Source of the DNA: Nitrospira sp. CG24E
GTDB lineage: Bacteria; Nitrospirota; Nitrospiria; Nitrospirales; Nitrospiraceae
Length of the DNA stretch: 64,000 bases
Assembly (NCBI GenBank): GCA_002869895.2
Contig: NEWP02000011.1
Span: forward strand, 1 to 64,000
Direction of reading: 5' to 3'
Positions within the stretch are counted from its first letter, which is position 1, and every line of letters starts with the position of its first letter. Of this stretch, positions 24,227 through 33,334 are shown in pieces. The translations under genes and the position numbers were made by a program. A model generated the notes under the pieces. The model ran no database searches. It saw only the letters and a program-made list of their open reading frames with translations, and was not told where the DNA came from.

Positions 24227-25557
24227 TACCCAGCGCCACTCAGTCCGTCTTGATTCTCGGTGGAGGCCTTGCCGGCCTGACCGCCGCCTACCGTCTCTCC
24301 CATCTTGGCTATCGAGTGACCATCATCGAAAAGCGCCCTCTGGTCGGAGACCGCATCATCAGTGGATACCATGACGACGCTTCAAGCCCCTTCACCGTCT
24401 TAGGGTGCCATCGCGCAACGCAGGCCCTACTGCATTCGCTGCATCCAGATCATCGGCAGCCCCTAACTAGCGAGATTCCGCTCGAGTTCCAACTCCCTGA
24501 CAATTCCCTCGCTCATTATCCACGCACCAATTTTCCCGCTCCTCTACATTCCTGGGTGAATCTCTTAAAATTTTCCGGAATCCCCTGGAAAGAACGATGG
24601 CGACTGGCATCATGGGTGGAGCAGCTATGGGAAGGCGATGCAGAGCTGCCTGCCGACCTGGAGCACCGCACCGCCGAGGAATGGCTTGCGTCAATCGGGC
24701 AAACCACGCAAACCAGTCGCGTCGTCTGGAATCCTCTCGCCCGATGGCTGACCGGCAATGAACTCTCCACCATGTCAGCCGATGCCTTCGTCACATCGAT
24801 AAGGCCTTTCTTCCTAAAAACTCCCTCAGACAGCCGTATCTCGGTAGTGCAGGACTCACTCAACGCCTGTTTTGTGCAACCGATCACCGACGCTCTGACC
24901 CAGGTCGGCACTACCATTTTAGGCAATTCGGAAGCCACACAGCTCCGATATGAGCGAGAACACATTTCAGGCGTTCTTCTGCGGGATGGTTCTCTACTGC
25001 AAGCGGATTGGTACGTGGCAGCCCTACCCCCCCAACAGCTCACACCCCTACTGCCGGAGCGATGGCTGACCCGCTATGCCTATTTTCAACAACTCGTGGA
25101 ATTACGATCAAGCGACTGCACGATCTTCCACCTCCAGGCTGAACAACCCTGTGCCACCCCTCGCCTTATCCTCTTGAATGACACAGCATTTCACTCGGTG
25201 TTCGCCACAAGGGCAACAGCCGATCGCACGCACTTCTCTCTCATCACGACCGACAATCAATTCTCGCAGGCTCCACCAGACTCAACCCCCAATACCGCAA
25301 TCCCCGATCTACTTAGATCATTACGGCTCCTCGTGCCTGGGAGCAACATCGCATCGACCAGCCGTCGAACCATTCCCAACTCCATCCTCTCACTCAAGCC
25401 CGGAACAAAATTACATCGGCCCATACAACGCAGTCCGATTGCCAACTTGCTGCTGGCTGGTAGTTGGACCGATACAGGATGGCCTCCCAACCTCGAAAGC
25501 GCCATTGTCAGCGGCAACCGCTGCGCCGACGCGATCGCGTCCGGTACGTCAGCTTGA
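24223..25557 (+). CDS. hpnE: Hydroxysqualene dehydroxylase, FAD-dependent
   Basis: 444 residues starting at GTG, overlapping hpnD by 4 bp, so coupled. The N-terminal FAD site is the VLILGGGLAGLTAAYRL motif followed by the acidic IIEKRP segment; the C-terminal end has LLLAGSWTDTGWPPNLESAI, the second flavin-contact motif. HpnE reduces hydroxysqualene to squalene in hopanoid synthesis. The hpnD-hpnE pair strongly supports this over a generic amine oxidase or phytoene desaturase. Confidence 0.87.
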   Translation: MIPSATQSVLILGGGLAGLTAAYRLSHLGYRVTIIEKRPLVGDRIISGYHDDASSPFTVLGCHRATQALLHSLHPDHRQPLTSEIPLEFQLPDNSLAHYPRTNFPAPLHSWVNLLKFSGIPWKERWRLASWVEQLWEGDAELPADLEHRTAEEWLASIGQTTQTSRVVWNPLARWLTGNELSTMSADAFVTSIRPFFLKTPSDSRISVVQDSLNACFVQPITDALTQVGTTILGNSEATQLRYEREHISGVLLRDGSLLQADWYVAALPPQQLTPLLPERWLTRYAYFQQLVELRSSDCTIFHLQAEQPCATPRLILLNDTAFHSVFATRATADRTHFSLITTDNQFSQAPPDSTPNTAIPDLLRSLRLLVPGSNIASTSRRTIPNSILSLKPGTKLHRPIQRSPIANLLLAGSWTDTGWPPNLESAIVSGNRCADAIASGTSA

Positions 25558-25589
25558 CGATGATCCGTTCCGATGGTAGGTCTATCAAT

Positions 25590-26093
25590 ATGAGAACGCT
25601 GTTCGTGAGAAACATTCTTCTGGGAGCACCAACAGCCCGTAGAAAAGCTATGTGGGCACGCGAAAATTTCAATGGCTTCCGCGTGTGGCGTAACAGAGGA
25701 ACACTCCCGCAGGATGCTCAAAAAGACCTCCCAGCAAGGCCGCAGGCGTACCCTCTGGGGTACGTTGAGGACCTGTTCAAGGCGAGAACGAAGCTGGAGG
25801 GCTTTTTCAGCATCCTGATCGTGCTCGCGCTCACTGGATGCGCTGCCAGTCCCTACGAGCGTGGGGGCAATCCGCAAGGACTCAGTCAACGGGATGTGGA
25901 ACGGGATTATATGGAGTGTGAGTACAAGGCAAGACTCGCCAACGGAAATTCCTTCTACAACCAAAGCACACCCTTTCCCTTCGGCCCAGGCCCCCAAAGT
26001 CCCAGCGACCACGCACGAGCACTGCATGGAATTTCGAGCATCAACGCGATGAGGGATACCTGCTTAGCCGCGAAGGGATATAGAGTGGAATAG
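25590..26093 (+). CDS. Lipoprotein whose N-terminus is encoded by a repeat
   Basis: The frame from ATG 25590 gives 167 residues, but only the last 90 or so look like an original protein: a hydrophobic FFSILIVLALTGC signal with lipobox LTGC, then a small secreted domain (LSQRDVERDYMECEYKAR and MRDTCLAAKGYRVE, with two Cys). Family 2 repeat (25711-25816) lies upstream in frame and its closing arm encodes the FFSIL part of the signal. The original start seems lost or replaced. AGG lies about 10 bases before the ATG; start uncertain. Confidence 0.55.
   Translation: MRTLFVRNILLGAPTARRKAMWARENFNGFRVWRNRGTLPQDAQKDLPARPQAYPLGYVEDLFKARTKLEGFFSILIVLALTGCAASPYERGGNPQGLSQRDVERDYMECEYKARLANGNSFYNQSTPFPFGPGPQSPSDHARALHGISSINAMRDTCLAAKGYRVE
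25711..25816 (+). repeat. Hairpin element, family 2, inside a lipoprotein frame
   Basis: AGGATGCTCAAAAAGACCTCC at the left pairs with GGAGGGCTTTTTCAGCATCCT at the right. Conserved interior: CAGCAAGGCCGCAGGC, the hairpin GTACCC-TCTG-GGGTAC, GTTGAGG and GAGAACGAAGC. The same interior occurs at 13002-13144 and 55011-55132 with different outer arms. Confidence 0.8.
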
Positions 26094-26185
26094 GTAACCA
26101 TTTTCTGGGCGCTCCTCTTCCATTGACAAGAAAAGTCGGCCCGCCTAAACTCCTGCAAACGTTTTAACCTCTTCACGTCATTATC

Positions 26186-26842
26186 ATGACGCTCCTTGAG
26201 CTCAACAAATCACTCCACGACTGCCAACGTTGTAAATTGTCGAAGCTGGGGCGTCATCAGGTTGTCTTCGGCGTCGGGAATCTGAACGCGACGGTGATGT
26301 TCGTAGGGGAAGCGCCTGGCTTCCATGAAGACCAACGAGGAGAGCCGTTTGTCGGAGCTGCGGGGAAACTCTTGAACGACTTGCTGCAATCTGCGGGATT
26401 GTCACGCGGCGATATCTACATCGCGAACGTCATCAAATGCCGCCCGCCGAACAATCGCGACCCGGAACCGGATGAAGTCGAGACGTGCAAACCGTTTTTG
26501 ATGCAGCAGATCGCGATGATCCATCCGAAACTGGTCTGCACATTGGGGAATTGGGCCACGCAAACATTGCTGGAACGGAAGGTGGGGATTACAAAGGTTC
26601 GCGGTCAGGCCTTCTACTTGAAAGACTTTGTCCTCTTTCCCCTGCTTCATCCCGCCGCAGCCCTACACCAGGGCAACATGCTCGAACCGCTTCGTGAGGA
26701 CTTTATCAAACTGAGAGCGTTTCTTGACCGTCAGTCGAAACCGGTCACACCAGCTGAAGCGACAACCACACCAATAGCTCCCACCGTAGCTCCCACCGTG
26801 CAGATCGACCAGCCGCAACCGGCGCAGATGGAACTGTTCTAA
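26186..26842 (+). CDS. Type 4 uracil-DNA glycosylase (Fe-S)
   Basis: 218 residues. The [4Fe-4S] ligands Cys13, Cys16, Cys85 and Cys101 have the spacing of family 4 UDGs. GEAPGFHEDQRGEPFVG is the uracil-recognition loop and LLHPAAALHQ the second active-site motif. These enzymes remove uracil from DNA, starting base-excision repair. A Pro/Thr-rich tail of about 25 residues ends with QMELF, which resembles a sliding-clamp (PCNA/beta) binding peptide; this is inference. It stands alone. Confidence 0.9.
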   Translation: MTLLELNKSLHDCQRCKLSKLGRHQVVFGVGNLNATVMFVGEAPGFHEDQRGEPFVGAAGKLLNDLLQSAGLSRGDIYIANVIKCRPPNNRDPEPDEVETCKPFLMQQIAMIHPKLVCTLGNWATQTLLERKVGITKVRGQAFYLKDFVLFPLLHPAAALHQGNMLEPLREDFIKLRAFLDRQSKPVTPAEATTTPIAPTVAPTVQIDQPQPAQMELF

Positions 26843-26898
26843 TCGGCTCGGCGAAGGGGCAGGACCTCCAGCTCGGAACCGGTCCTCTCCAAATGACG

Positions 26899-27357
26899 TT
26901 ACGTCTTTTCGACCTTTGCAGAAGAAGTTGGCTCGGGTTCCGTCGCTGACTCCCCTTTTGATTCTGCCGGATTTTCTTCCTCTAGGACATCGAACCAGGA
27001 CACAAGCATCTCATCCCACCAGGCCTCATCGATCTCTTTCCCAGGATCACTGCCGAGAAACGCGACATCGTCCTTCGTGATATCGGGACCAACCAGCTGA
27101 GGCTGGAACTTCGCTCGTTCGATGACTTCTTTCGTAGCATAGCCTCCGATGACCCAGGAATCCGGATCGGCGCGGCGGGATTTATATGCCTTGAGCCCGA
27201 TCTTAAGATACATGAAGATCTGCTGCTGCACAGGATCCCCGACACCGGATTGCGTTAGACCTAAAGTCTTTTCAATCTTCTTGCGCCAATGCCGATCGTC
27301 GTACCGCGACGTAATCAATTGGAGCATGGTCCTTCCAATTTCAGCATCGAGCGGCAT
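26899..27357 (-). CDS. Hypothetical soluble protein
   Basis: 152 residues, unknown. It contains LQLITSRYDDRHWRKKIEKT, PDSWVIGGYATKEVIER and a very acidic, Ser/Glu-rich tail of about 35 residues with predicted disorder. The frame shares codon use with neighbours, and the gene reads in the same direction as the PEBP genes 27391 and 28027, with 33 bp to the upstream gene; the three may be one operon. No motif supports a function. Confidence 0.6.
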   Translation of the reverse strand: MPLDAEIGRTMLQLITSRYDDRHWRKKIEKTLGLTQSGVGDPVQQQIFMYLKIGLKAYKSRRADPDSWVIGGYATKEVIERAKFQPQLVGPDITKDDVAFLGSDPGKEIDEAWWDEMLVSWFDVLEEENPAESKGESATEPEPTSSAKVEKT

Positions 27358-27390
27358 GATGATGTTTCCTTGTGTATTTCCGAACGGTTG

Positions 27391-27948
27391 CTACTTGCGT
27401 CCGTACAGTCCCGTGAACGAGGCCTTCGCGATGGCATTCTGATTCAGATAATACCCCACCATCGCCCCAGACGCCTCCGACTTCAACGGTAACTGATCCA
27501 CCTTCAATGCGAAGCCCGTAAAAATGTAGCGGTGCGGTTTGTCGCCCTGCGGAGGACAGGGTCCGCCAAAACCAGGATGCCCGAAATCTGTCACGCTCTG
27601 GATCGCCCCTTGCGGCATACCGATGCTGTCCGATTTCCCCGCACCGGCAGGTAACGAATTGACGCTTGGGGGAATATTGAAAATGAGCCAATGCCACCAT
27701 CCGCTGCCGGTAGGTGCATCCGGATCGTACACCGTCACGGCGAAACTCTTCGTGTCCTTCGGCGCGTTCGACCATTGCAGTTCCGGCGAGACGTTGCCAC
27801 CGGTACAACCGAACCCGTTGAAGACGTGCTCGTTGCCGATCGTGGCCATGTTCTTGATCGTCGGGCTGGTGAGCTGAAAATCAGCGGAACTGCTTACGCT
27901 AGGAAATGCTACAAACGCTAGTAAAATCACGCTCCATGCGAATCGCAT
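27391..27948 (-). CDS. Secreted PEBP/YbhB family protein
   Basis: 185 residues. An N-terminal signal peptide (WSVILLAFVAFPSVSSSADF) precedes a phosphatidylethanolamine-binding/RKIP-like domain. Family motifs: FNGFGCTGGNVSPELQWSNA, VTVYDPDAPTGSGWWHWLIF and HPGFGGPCPPQGDKPHRYIF. Bacterial YbhB/YbcL proteins bind small anionic ligands; biological role is not settled. GAGAGG before the ATG is a good ribosome site. A second, unexported paralogue is encoded next, at 28027-28491. Confidence 0.9.
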   Translation of the reverse strand: MRFAWSVILLAFVAFPSVSSSADFQLTSPTIKNMATIGNEHVFNGFGCTGGNVSPELQWSNAPKDTKSFAVTVYDPDAPTGSGWWHWLIFNIPPSVNSLPAGAGKSDSIGMPQGAIQSVTDFGHPGFGGPCPPQGDKPHRYIFTGFALKVDQLPLKSEASGAMVGYYLNQNAIAKASFTGLYGRK

Positions 27949-28026
27949 AACCTATTCCTCTCCTTGTGCTATTCAATCTCCCACGATCTTCATCTCGCGG
28001 GTTTCCGTGCTCCGTAGGAGGAAATA

Positions 28027-28491
28027 TCACCGGCCCTTTTGATAGGTCCCCATCAACTGCGCCTCGCCGATAATGTGGCCTTGCATGGCCTCTTCCAGCT
28101 TGGCCTTGGTCGGTTGCTTCAAGTCAGCCAGCACGGTGTCGAGCACGTAAAGCTTATGGAAATAGCGGTGGCGGCCGATGGGTGGACAGGGTCCGCCGTA
28201 ACCAGTTCGTCTCCAATCATTCACCCCTTCCATCGTTCCATCGGGGAGCGTCTTCATGCCTTCTGGAAGCCAGCCATTCGTGGCCGGCAGATTATAGAGA
28301 ACCCAGTGGACCCAGGTCATTTTCGGTGCAGCCGGGTCAGGGGCATCCGGATCATCGACAATCAGCGCAAGGCTCTTGGCACCAGCCGGGATATCCCTCC
28401 ACTCCAGCGGAGGCGATATGTCTTTCCCTTCGCAGGTATACAGCGTTGGAATGGCGCCCTGGTGGCTGAATGCCGTGGAAGTGATCCGCAT
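28027..28491 (-). CDS. Cytoplasmic PEBP/YbhB family protein
   Basis: 154 residues, the normal size. No signal peptide. Motifs parallel the secreted neighbour: YTCEGKDISPPLEWRDIP, LIVDDPDAPDP, WVHWVLYNLP and GYGGPCPPIGRHRYFHKLY. AGGAGGGG lies five bases before the ATG. The pair forms a cytoplasm/periplasm duo of the same fold, likely an old duplication. Confidence 0.9.
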   Translation of the reverse strand: MRITSTAFSHQGAIPTLYTCEGKDISPPLEWRDIPAGAKSLALIVDDPDAPDPAAPKMTWVHWVLYNLPATNGWLPEGMKTLPDGTMEGVNDWRRTGYGGPCPPIGRHRYFHKLYVLDTVLADLKQPTKAKLEEAMQGHIIGEAQLMGTYQKGR

Positions 28492-28639
28492 GCTACCCCT
28501 CCTTGCGAGCCAAAGCCGCCGCTACAGTCATGGTCGCAATGAAACCACTGCGATCAATGCGGCGTGGCTCTGTCTCGCCCATGACATCGCCGGCTACTGC
28601 TCTCAGCCATCTGCTATTCCGCTCGTATCATCGACGCAG

Positions 28640-30007
28640 TTAGTTGCCCGCCACCATCATCTCTCCAAGCTTCACGGTCGGACTGGCAATGCGCCCGCGA
28701 AACACGAGATCGCTGCCGATCATCTCGATCCCTGCAAACATATCTTTCAGATTGCCCGCAATCGTGATCTCTTCCACGGGATAAGCCAACTCGCCGCCTT
28801 CGATCCAAAACCCGGCGGCCCCCCGTGAATAATCACCGGTCACCATGTTGATGCCGAACCCGATGAGGTCCGTGACATACAGACCCTGCTTCACCGTCTT
28901 GATCATGTCTTGCGCTGTCTTCGACCCTGGTGCGAGATAGAAATTCGTGGGACCGACCGACGGATTTTCCCCGACACCGCGCGAGGCATTGCCGGTCGAT
29001 GCGAACCCGAGCTTCCTCCCTGAGTAGGTATCGAGCAGGTAGCTCTTCAACACCCCTCGTTCTACCACTGTCGTCCTCCTAGTCGGCAGACCTTCTCCAT
29101 CGAACGGTCGAGAGCCCAGCCCTCCGACCATTCGTCCATCGTCATAGATCGTCACGAATTCAGGGGCCAGCGGTTTGTCCAATAGGCCTGCCAAGAACGA
29201 GGCTCCTTTGTAGAGTGAGTAGCCTGACACCGCGCTGCAAAGATTCCCCATGAGACTTCCGGCCGCCTCGGAGTCAAAAACGACAGGAACTCGTTGGGTT
29301 GACACTTTCCTCGCTCCGAGCTTTCGCACTGTCCGCCGCGCCGCTTCCAATCCTACCGCCTCCGGGGAATCCAGCTTGGCAAATTTCCGCTGCACCGCAT
29401 ACCAAGAATCGCGCTGCATGGCTCCGCTCTCTGGATCGGTCGCAACAGGCGACACGGATATCGAGAAACTGGAACTCTGGTACTCCCCCAAGAATCCGTG
29501 ACTGTTGCCCAGCACCACACGCCCCGAGGAGGAGTCGAAGTCGCCTCCCTCAGAGTTCGTCACGCGCTCGTCCGAAGACATGGCGGCAGCCTCTGCACGT
29601 TTGGCCAATTCGATCTGCTGTTCCGTATTCAGTCGGGTGGAATCGTAGAGATCCAAATCCGGCCTCTCCCCCGCCATCTGATCCACCGCCGGCAAGCCGG
29701 ACACCGGATCTTCCACGACGGCCTTCGCGAGAATGCAGGTCTCGGCGACGAGTTGGTTCAAGGAATCCGCTGAGAAATCGGAGGTGGAGGTACTGGCGGA
29801 ACGTTTCCCGACAAACACGCGTAAGCCGAGATGCTTCTCTCGCGCTTTCGTGAGGCGATCGACCGCGCCCAACCGGACTTGCACCGAAAAGGTTTCGCCG
29901 TCGGCAATAATGATGTCCGCTTCCGTCGCCCCGCTGAGCTTCGCCTTGGCCAAGAGATCCACGGCAAGCTGGCTATACCCCTCGCGCTGTTGTATTTGCT
30001 GACTCAT
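28640..30007 (-). CDS. pmbA: PmbA/TldE-like metalloprotease partner
   Basis: 455 residues, similar along the length to TldE/PmbA (about 450). It lacks the HExxxH zinc motif of TldD. Marks: VQVRLGAVDRLTKAREKHLG, VVFDSEAAGSLMGNLCSAVS, GRKLGFASTGNASRGVGENP and a GEMMVAGN end. TldD and TldE form a complex that proteolytically processes antitoxin CcdA, microcin and RiPP peptides in the species studied. Its ATG overlaps the tldD stop (ATGA), so the pair is translated together. Confidence 0.9.
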   Translation of the reverse strand: MSQQIQQREGYSQLAVDLLAKAKLSGATEADIIIADGETFSVQVRLGAVDRLTKAREKHLGLRVFVGKRSASTSTSDFSADSLNQLVAETCILAKAVVEDPVSGLPAVDQMAGERPDLDLYDSTRLNTEQQIELAKRAEAAAMSSDERVTNSEGGDFDSSSGRVVLGNSHGFLGEYQSSSFSISVSPVATDPESGAMQRDSWYAVQRKFAKLDSPEAVGLEAARRTVRKLGARKVSTQRVPVVFDSEAAGSLMGNLCSAVSGYSLYKGASFLAGLLDKPLAPEFVTIYDDGRMVGGLGSRPFDGEGLPTRRTTVVERGVLKSYLLDTYSGRKLGFASTGNASRGVGENPSVGPTNFYLAPGSKTAQDMIKTVKQGLYVTDLIGFGINMVTGDYSRGAAGFWIEGGELAYPVEEITIAGNLKDMFAGIEMIGSDLVFRGRIASPTVKLGEMMVAGN

Positions 30008-31434
30008 CCTTGCGTCCCGCCTACTGTGATTTCGTCGATTCGAATGGTCGGCAGACCGACGCCCACCGGAACGGACTGCCCTTCCTTGCCACAGGTACCG
30101 ATGCCCTCGTCGAGTTTGAGGTCGTGCCCGACCATCGAGACTTTGGTGAGAATCTCTGGACCGCTACCGATCAATGTGGCCCCCTTGACCGGCCTCGTCA
30201 CCTTTCCTCCCTCGATCAAGTAGGCTTCGCTGGCGGAAAATACGAACTTCCCGTTGGTGATATCCACCTGTCCGCCACCGAACGACACGGCATACAGCCC
30301 GTGATCGACCGAACGGATGATCTCTTCAGGGTCTGATGTCCCAGCCAACATAAAGGTATTCGTCATTCTCGGCAGCACCACGCTTTGATAACTTTCTCGC
30401 CGCCCATTGCCGGTCACAGGAATACCCATCAGGCGCGCATTTAACTTATCGGTAATATAGCCCCGCAGAATTCCATGCTCGATGAGCACCGTACGACCAG
30501 TCGGGGTCCCTTCATCATCCATGTTGAGCGAGCCCCGCCGGCCCGGCAACGTTCCATCATCGACAATCGTACAGACGTCGGACGCCACTCGTTTACCGAG
30601 GAGATGGGAGAATGCTGAGGTTTTCTTGCGATTGAAGTCCGCCTCCAGGCCATGGCCAATGGCTTCGTGCAACAAAATCCCCGGCCACCCTCCGCCCAAC
30701 ACGACCGGCATGACACCGGCCGGCGCTTCCACGGCAGAGAGATTGAGAATCGCTTCTCGTGCCGCTTCTCGTGCAAACCTCAGATACCGATCACCCTCGT
30801 GATAGAACTCAAACCCGACTCGGCCGCCACCGCCGAACGAGCCGGATTGGCGTTGGCCGTTCTCTTCGGCAATACAGGTCACTTGCAGCCTCGACAGTGG
30901 CTGCACATCCCCGATCAGCGTCCCATCCGAGGCGGCAACCATCACCACCTTATATTCCGTGTTAAACGAGGCCATGACATTCTTGATGCGTGGGTCGTAT
31001 CGACGCGCCTCAGCATCGATCGCATTCAGTAGGGACACGCGATCTGCCGTGGCGACTTCAGCTTGTGCCCGTTCGATCGGATAGAGATCTCGCGTTGGGC
31101 ACTGGCGGACAGGTACCGGAACCGCATCGGCCCCACTCGGTGAATTGGCGATATATCTGGCTGTATCGGCCGCGAGTTCAAGCGCCGGTTTTGTCAATTC
31201 ATCCGAATAGGCAAAACCGGTTTTCTCCCCCGCTGTCGCTCGTATCCCTACCCCCTGCGACACACTTTTCGTCGCCCGCTTAACGAGAGATTCTTCCATC
31301 GAGACCGATTCCGACACGCAGGACTCGAAGTAGAGATCTGCATAGTCAACAGCACGAACTTTGACTCGCCCAAGCGCCCCAATCACATCTCCTTCAGTCA
31401 GACCAAAGGACGTCAGCTGAACAAGTTCACCCAT
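30004..31434 (-). CDS. tldD: TldD metalloprotease
   Basis: 476 residues from ATG 31434 (GAGG upstream); a longer frame to 31500 is unsupported. The zinc-binding motif is His256-E-A-I-G-His261 (HEAIGHGLEADF). TAGEKTGFAYSDELT, GSFGGGGRVGFEFY and the C-terminal ATLIGSGPEILTKVSMVG fit the family. It is the catalytic half of the TldD/E protease, acting in the cytoplasm. Its substrates here are unknown. It faces away from uppS. Confidence 0.92.
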   Translation of the reverse strand: MGELVQLTSFGLTEGDVIGALGRVKVRAVDYADLYFESCVSESVSMEESLVKRATKSVSQGVGIRATAGEKTGFAYSDELTKPALELAADTARYIANSPSGADAVPVPVRQCPTRDLYPIERAQAEVATADRVSLLNAIDAEARRYDPRIKNVMASFNTEYKVVMVAASDGTLIGDVQPLSRLQVTCIAEENGQRQSGSFGGGGRVGFEFYHEGDRYLRFAREAAREAILNLSAVEAPAGVMPVVLGGGWPGILLHEAIGHGLEADFNRKKTSAFSHLLGKRVASDVCTIVDDGTLPGRRGSLNMDDEGTPTGRTVLIEHGILRGYITDKLNARLMGIPVTGNGRRESYQSVVLPRMTNTFMLAGTSDPEEIIRSVDHGLYAVSFGGGQVDITNGKFVFSASEAYLIEGGKVTRPVKGATLIGSGPEILTKVSMVGHDLKLDEGIGTCGKEGQSVPVGVGLPTIRIDEITVGGTQG

Positions 31435-31558
31435 GGTTGATAGATCCTCGCGATGGCTGGCATACAAATAGACGGGGAAGTATAGCTGATCGATTTCCAA
31501 AGGCGCAATGAGAATTCATCCAACTCTTCGCTTTTACAGGAGTTTTACGAAAAATAAT

Positions 31559-31587
31559 TTGACATTCCTTCTCCTCATCAGTAGACT
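31559..31587 (+). promoter_or_regulatory. Sigma-70 promoter of the uppS operon
   Basis: TTGACA and TAGACT with a 17-bp spacer, the ideal distance. The start of transcription would be about 31594, 49 bp before the uppS ATG. This should drive uppS-cdsA-dxr-rseP-proS. Confidence 0.7.
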
Positions 31588-31642
31588 TTGGCCACCTACC
31601 ATACGACCCCTGTGAAAGGGAATCTTTACCGACAGTACTTTT

Positions 31643-32428
31643 ATGGACACAAAAGACTTGCCGTCCGTAGATCAGCTATCCATCGAAGAGCTAACCGCAA
31701 AACTCGAACCAGACCTCTTACCCAAGCACATCGCTATTATCATGGATGGCAATGGACGCTGGGCAGAAATGCAACATCTCTCGCGCGTTGCCGGCCATCA
31801 GGAAGGGATCAAGTCTGTCCGGGAGATGATCACGGTCTGTTTGGAGCTCGGCATCAACGCCCTCACAATTTACGCGTTTTCACAGGAAAATTGGAACCGT
31901 CCCGTTCAGGAAATTTCCTCGCTCATGGGTTTGCTCGAGTACTACCTCTCGACGGAACGAGCCAAACTCATTGAGCAGGGCGTCCGGTTACGCACAATCG
32001 GTCGACTGGACTCTCTCCCGGCATCTGCTCTCCAATGGGTTCGGACTGCCGAACAGGAAACTTCCCACCTCGACAGACTACATCTCACAGTCGCCCTTAG
32101 CTATGGAGGCCGGGCTGAAATCGTAGACGCGGTGCGCGAACTCCTGCATGAAGCACAAGACGGAAATCTTCGACCGGACGACGTGGACGAGTCCCGTATT
32201 CAACACTATCTGTACACCCATGAACTGCCCGACCCGGACCTGTTGATTCGCACCAGCGGCGAAACGCGAATCAGTAACTTTCTCCTCTGGCAACTCGCCT
32301 ATACCGAACTCTATTTCACGCCAACCCTGTGGCCCGACTTCCGCCGCCGTGAACTCTTGCTGGCCTTGCTGGAATACCAGCGACGCGAACGGCGATTCGG
32401 TCGCGTACTCAGCACCGTTTCTACATAG
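31643..32428 (+). CDS. uppS: Undecaprenyl diphosphate synthase
   Basis: 261 residues of the cis-prenyltransferase family. The catalytic IAIIMDGNGRWAE motif is at about residue 32-44, with AFSQENWNRP and the C-terminal DLLIRTSGETRISNFLLWQL, then YTELYFTPTLWPDF. It lengthens farnesyl diphosphate to the C55 lipid carrier needed for cell wall and LPS. First gene of the envelope/isoprenoid operon; the next gene starts within its stop codon. Confidence 0.95.
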   Translation: MDTKDLPSVDQLSIEELTAKLEPDLLPKHIAIIMDGNGRWAEMQHLSRVAGHQEGIKSVREMITVCLELGINALTIYAFSQENWNRPVQEISSLMGLLEYYLSTERAKLIEQGVRLRTIGRLDSLPASALQWVRTAEQETSHLDRLHLTVALSYGGRAEIVDAVRELLHEAQDGNLRPDDVDESRIQHYLYTHELPDPDLLIRTSGETRISNFLLWQLAYTELYFTPTLWPDFRRRELLLALLEYQRRERRFGRVLSTVST

Positions 32429-33324
32429 TGGTCGACCTCAACCTCTCCATGCAGGAATATAAAACCACCGGCCAACAGCAGGCTGACCCAACTCCGGTAA
32501 CCGCGCCTCGGTTCGATCCACGTCGGATCTATACCATTCTGGTCCTGGCCCCGCTCGTGTATGCCGTCATTCGCTACCTCCCGCCCCTCGCATTTTCCGG
32601 TGTCGTGGTGCTGGCTGGATCACTCGCCCTCTTCGAGTTCTACCGAATATGCTTCGGCGAGCGTGGTCACGCATGGCTGACGGGAATCGGCATGACAGGA
32701 TTCACCGCTGTGATTCTTGGAACACACAGGCCGGAGATCATCGGTCCAGCCCTCCTGGCCACACTAGTCTGTATCATTTCGGTCCCACTCTTTAGCCGCT
32801 CGCCCCTCGAACAGAGCCTGAAGGATGGAGCCCTCACCCTGTTTGGCGTTCTCTACCTGGGCCTCACGCTCGGTACGCTCTCCATGACGAGGCTCCTACC
32901 AGAGGGAGAATGGCTGATCTTCTTCCTTCTACTGGTAACCTGGGCTTCCGATACCGTCGCATACTATGTCGGCACACTTTTCGGACGGCATCCCTTGGCT
33001 CCCAGAATCAGTCCTAAAAAAACCGTTGAGGGCTTGGTCGGCGGCTTAATTGGTGCCATAATCGTCGCGTATATCGCTCGTTGGTGGTTTCTCCCCGATC
33101 TATCAGGTCTTGACTGTCTGGTCCTGGCTGTCCTGTTGACCGTGACAGGCCTCTGGGGTGACCTGACTGAATCAGTTATGAAACGCAGTGTCGGCATGAA
33201 GGACTCCGGCGGAATCCTGCCAGGCCATGGCGGTATGCTTGACCGTCTGGATAGTCTCTTGTTCGCCGCCCCTGCCTTCTACTACTATGTAACCTTGGCA
33301 AGCCGGCTACGTGTCAGTGAGTGA
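32428..33324 (+). CDS. cdsA: Phosphatidate cytidylyltransferase
   Basis: 298 residues starting at a GTG that shares one base with the uppS stop; an ATG 21 bp further is possible. Multiple membrane helices, and the family signature at the C-terminus: WGDLTESVMKRSVGMKDSG, then LPGHGGMLDRLDS. It makes CDP-diacylglycerol from phosphatidic acid and CTP, the precursor used by PgsA (52410). Translation is probably coupled to uppS and dxr. Confidence 0.95.
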   Translation: MVDLNLSMQEYKTTGQQQADPTPVTAPRFDPRRIYTILVLAPLVYAVIRYLPPLAFSGVVVLAGSLALFEFYRICFGERGHAWLTGIGMTGFTAVILGTHRPEIIGPALLATLVCIISVPLFSRSPLEQSLKDGALTLFGVLYLGLTLGTLSMTRLLPEGEWLIFFLLLVTWASDTVAYYVGTLFGRHPLAPRISPKKTVEGLVGGLIGAIIVAYIARWWFLPDLSGLDCLVLAVLLTVTGLWGDLTESVMKRSVGMKDSGGILPGHGGMLDRLDSLLFAAPAFYYYVTLASRLRVSE

Positions 33325-33334
33325 AGGAGCGCCT

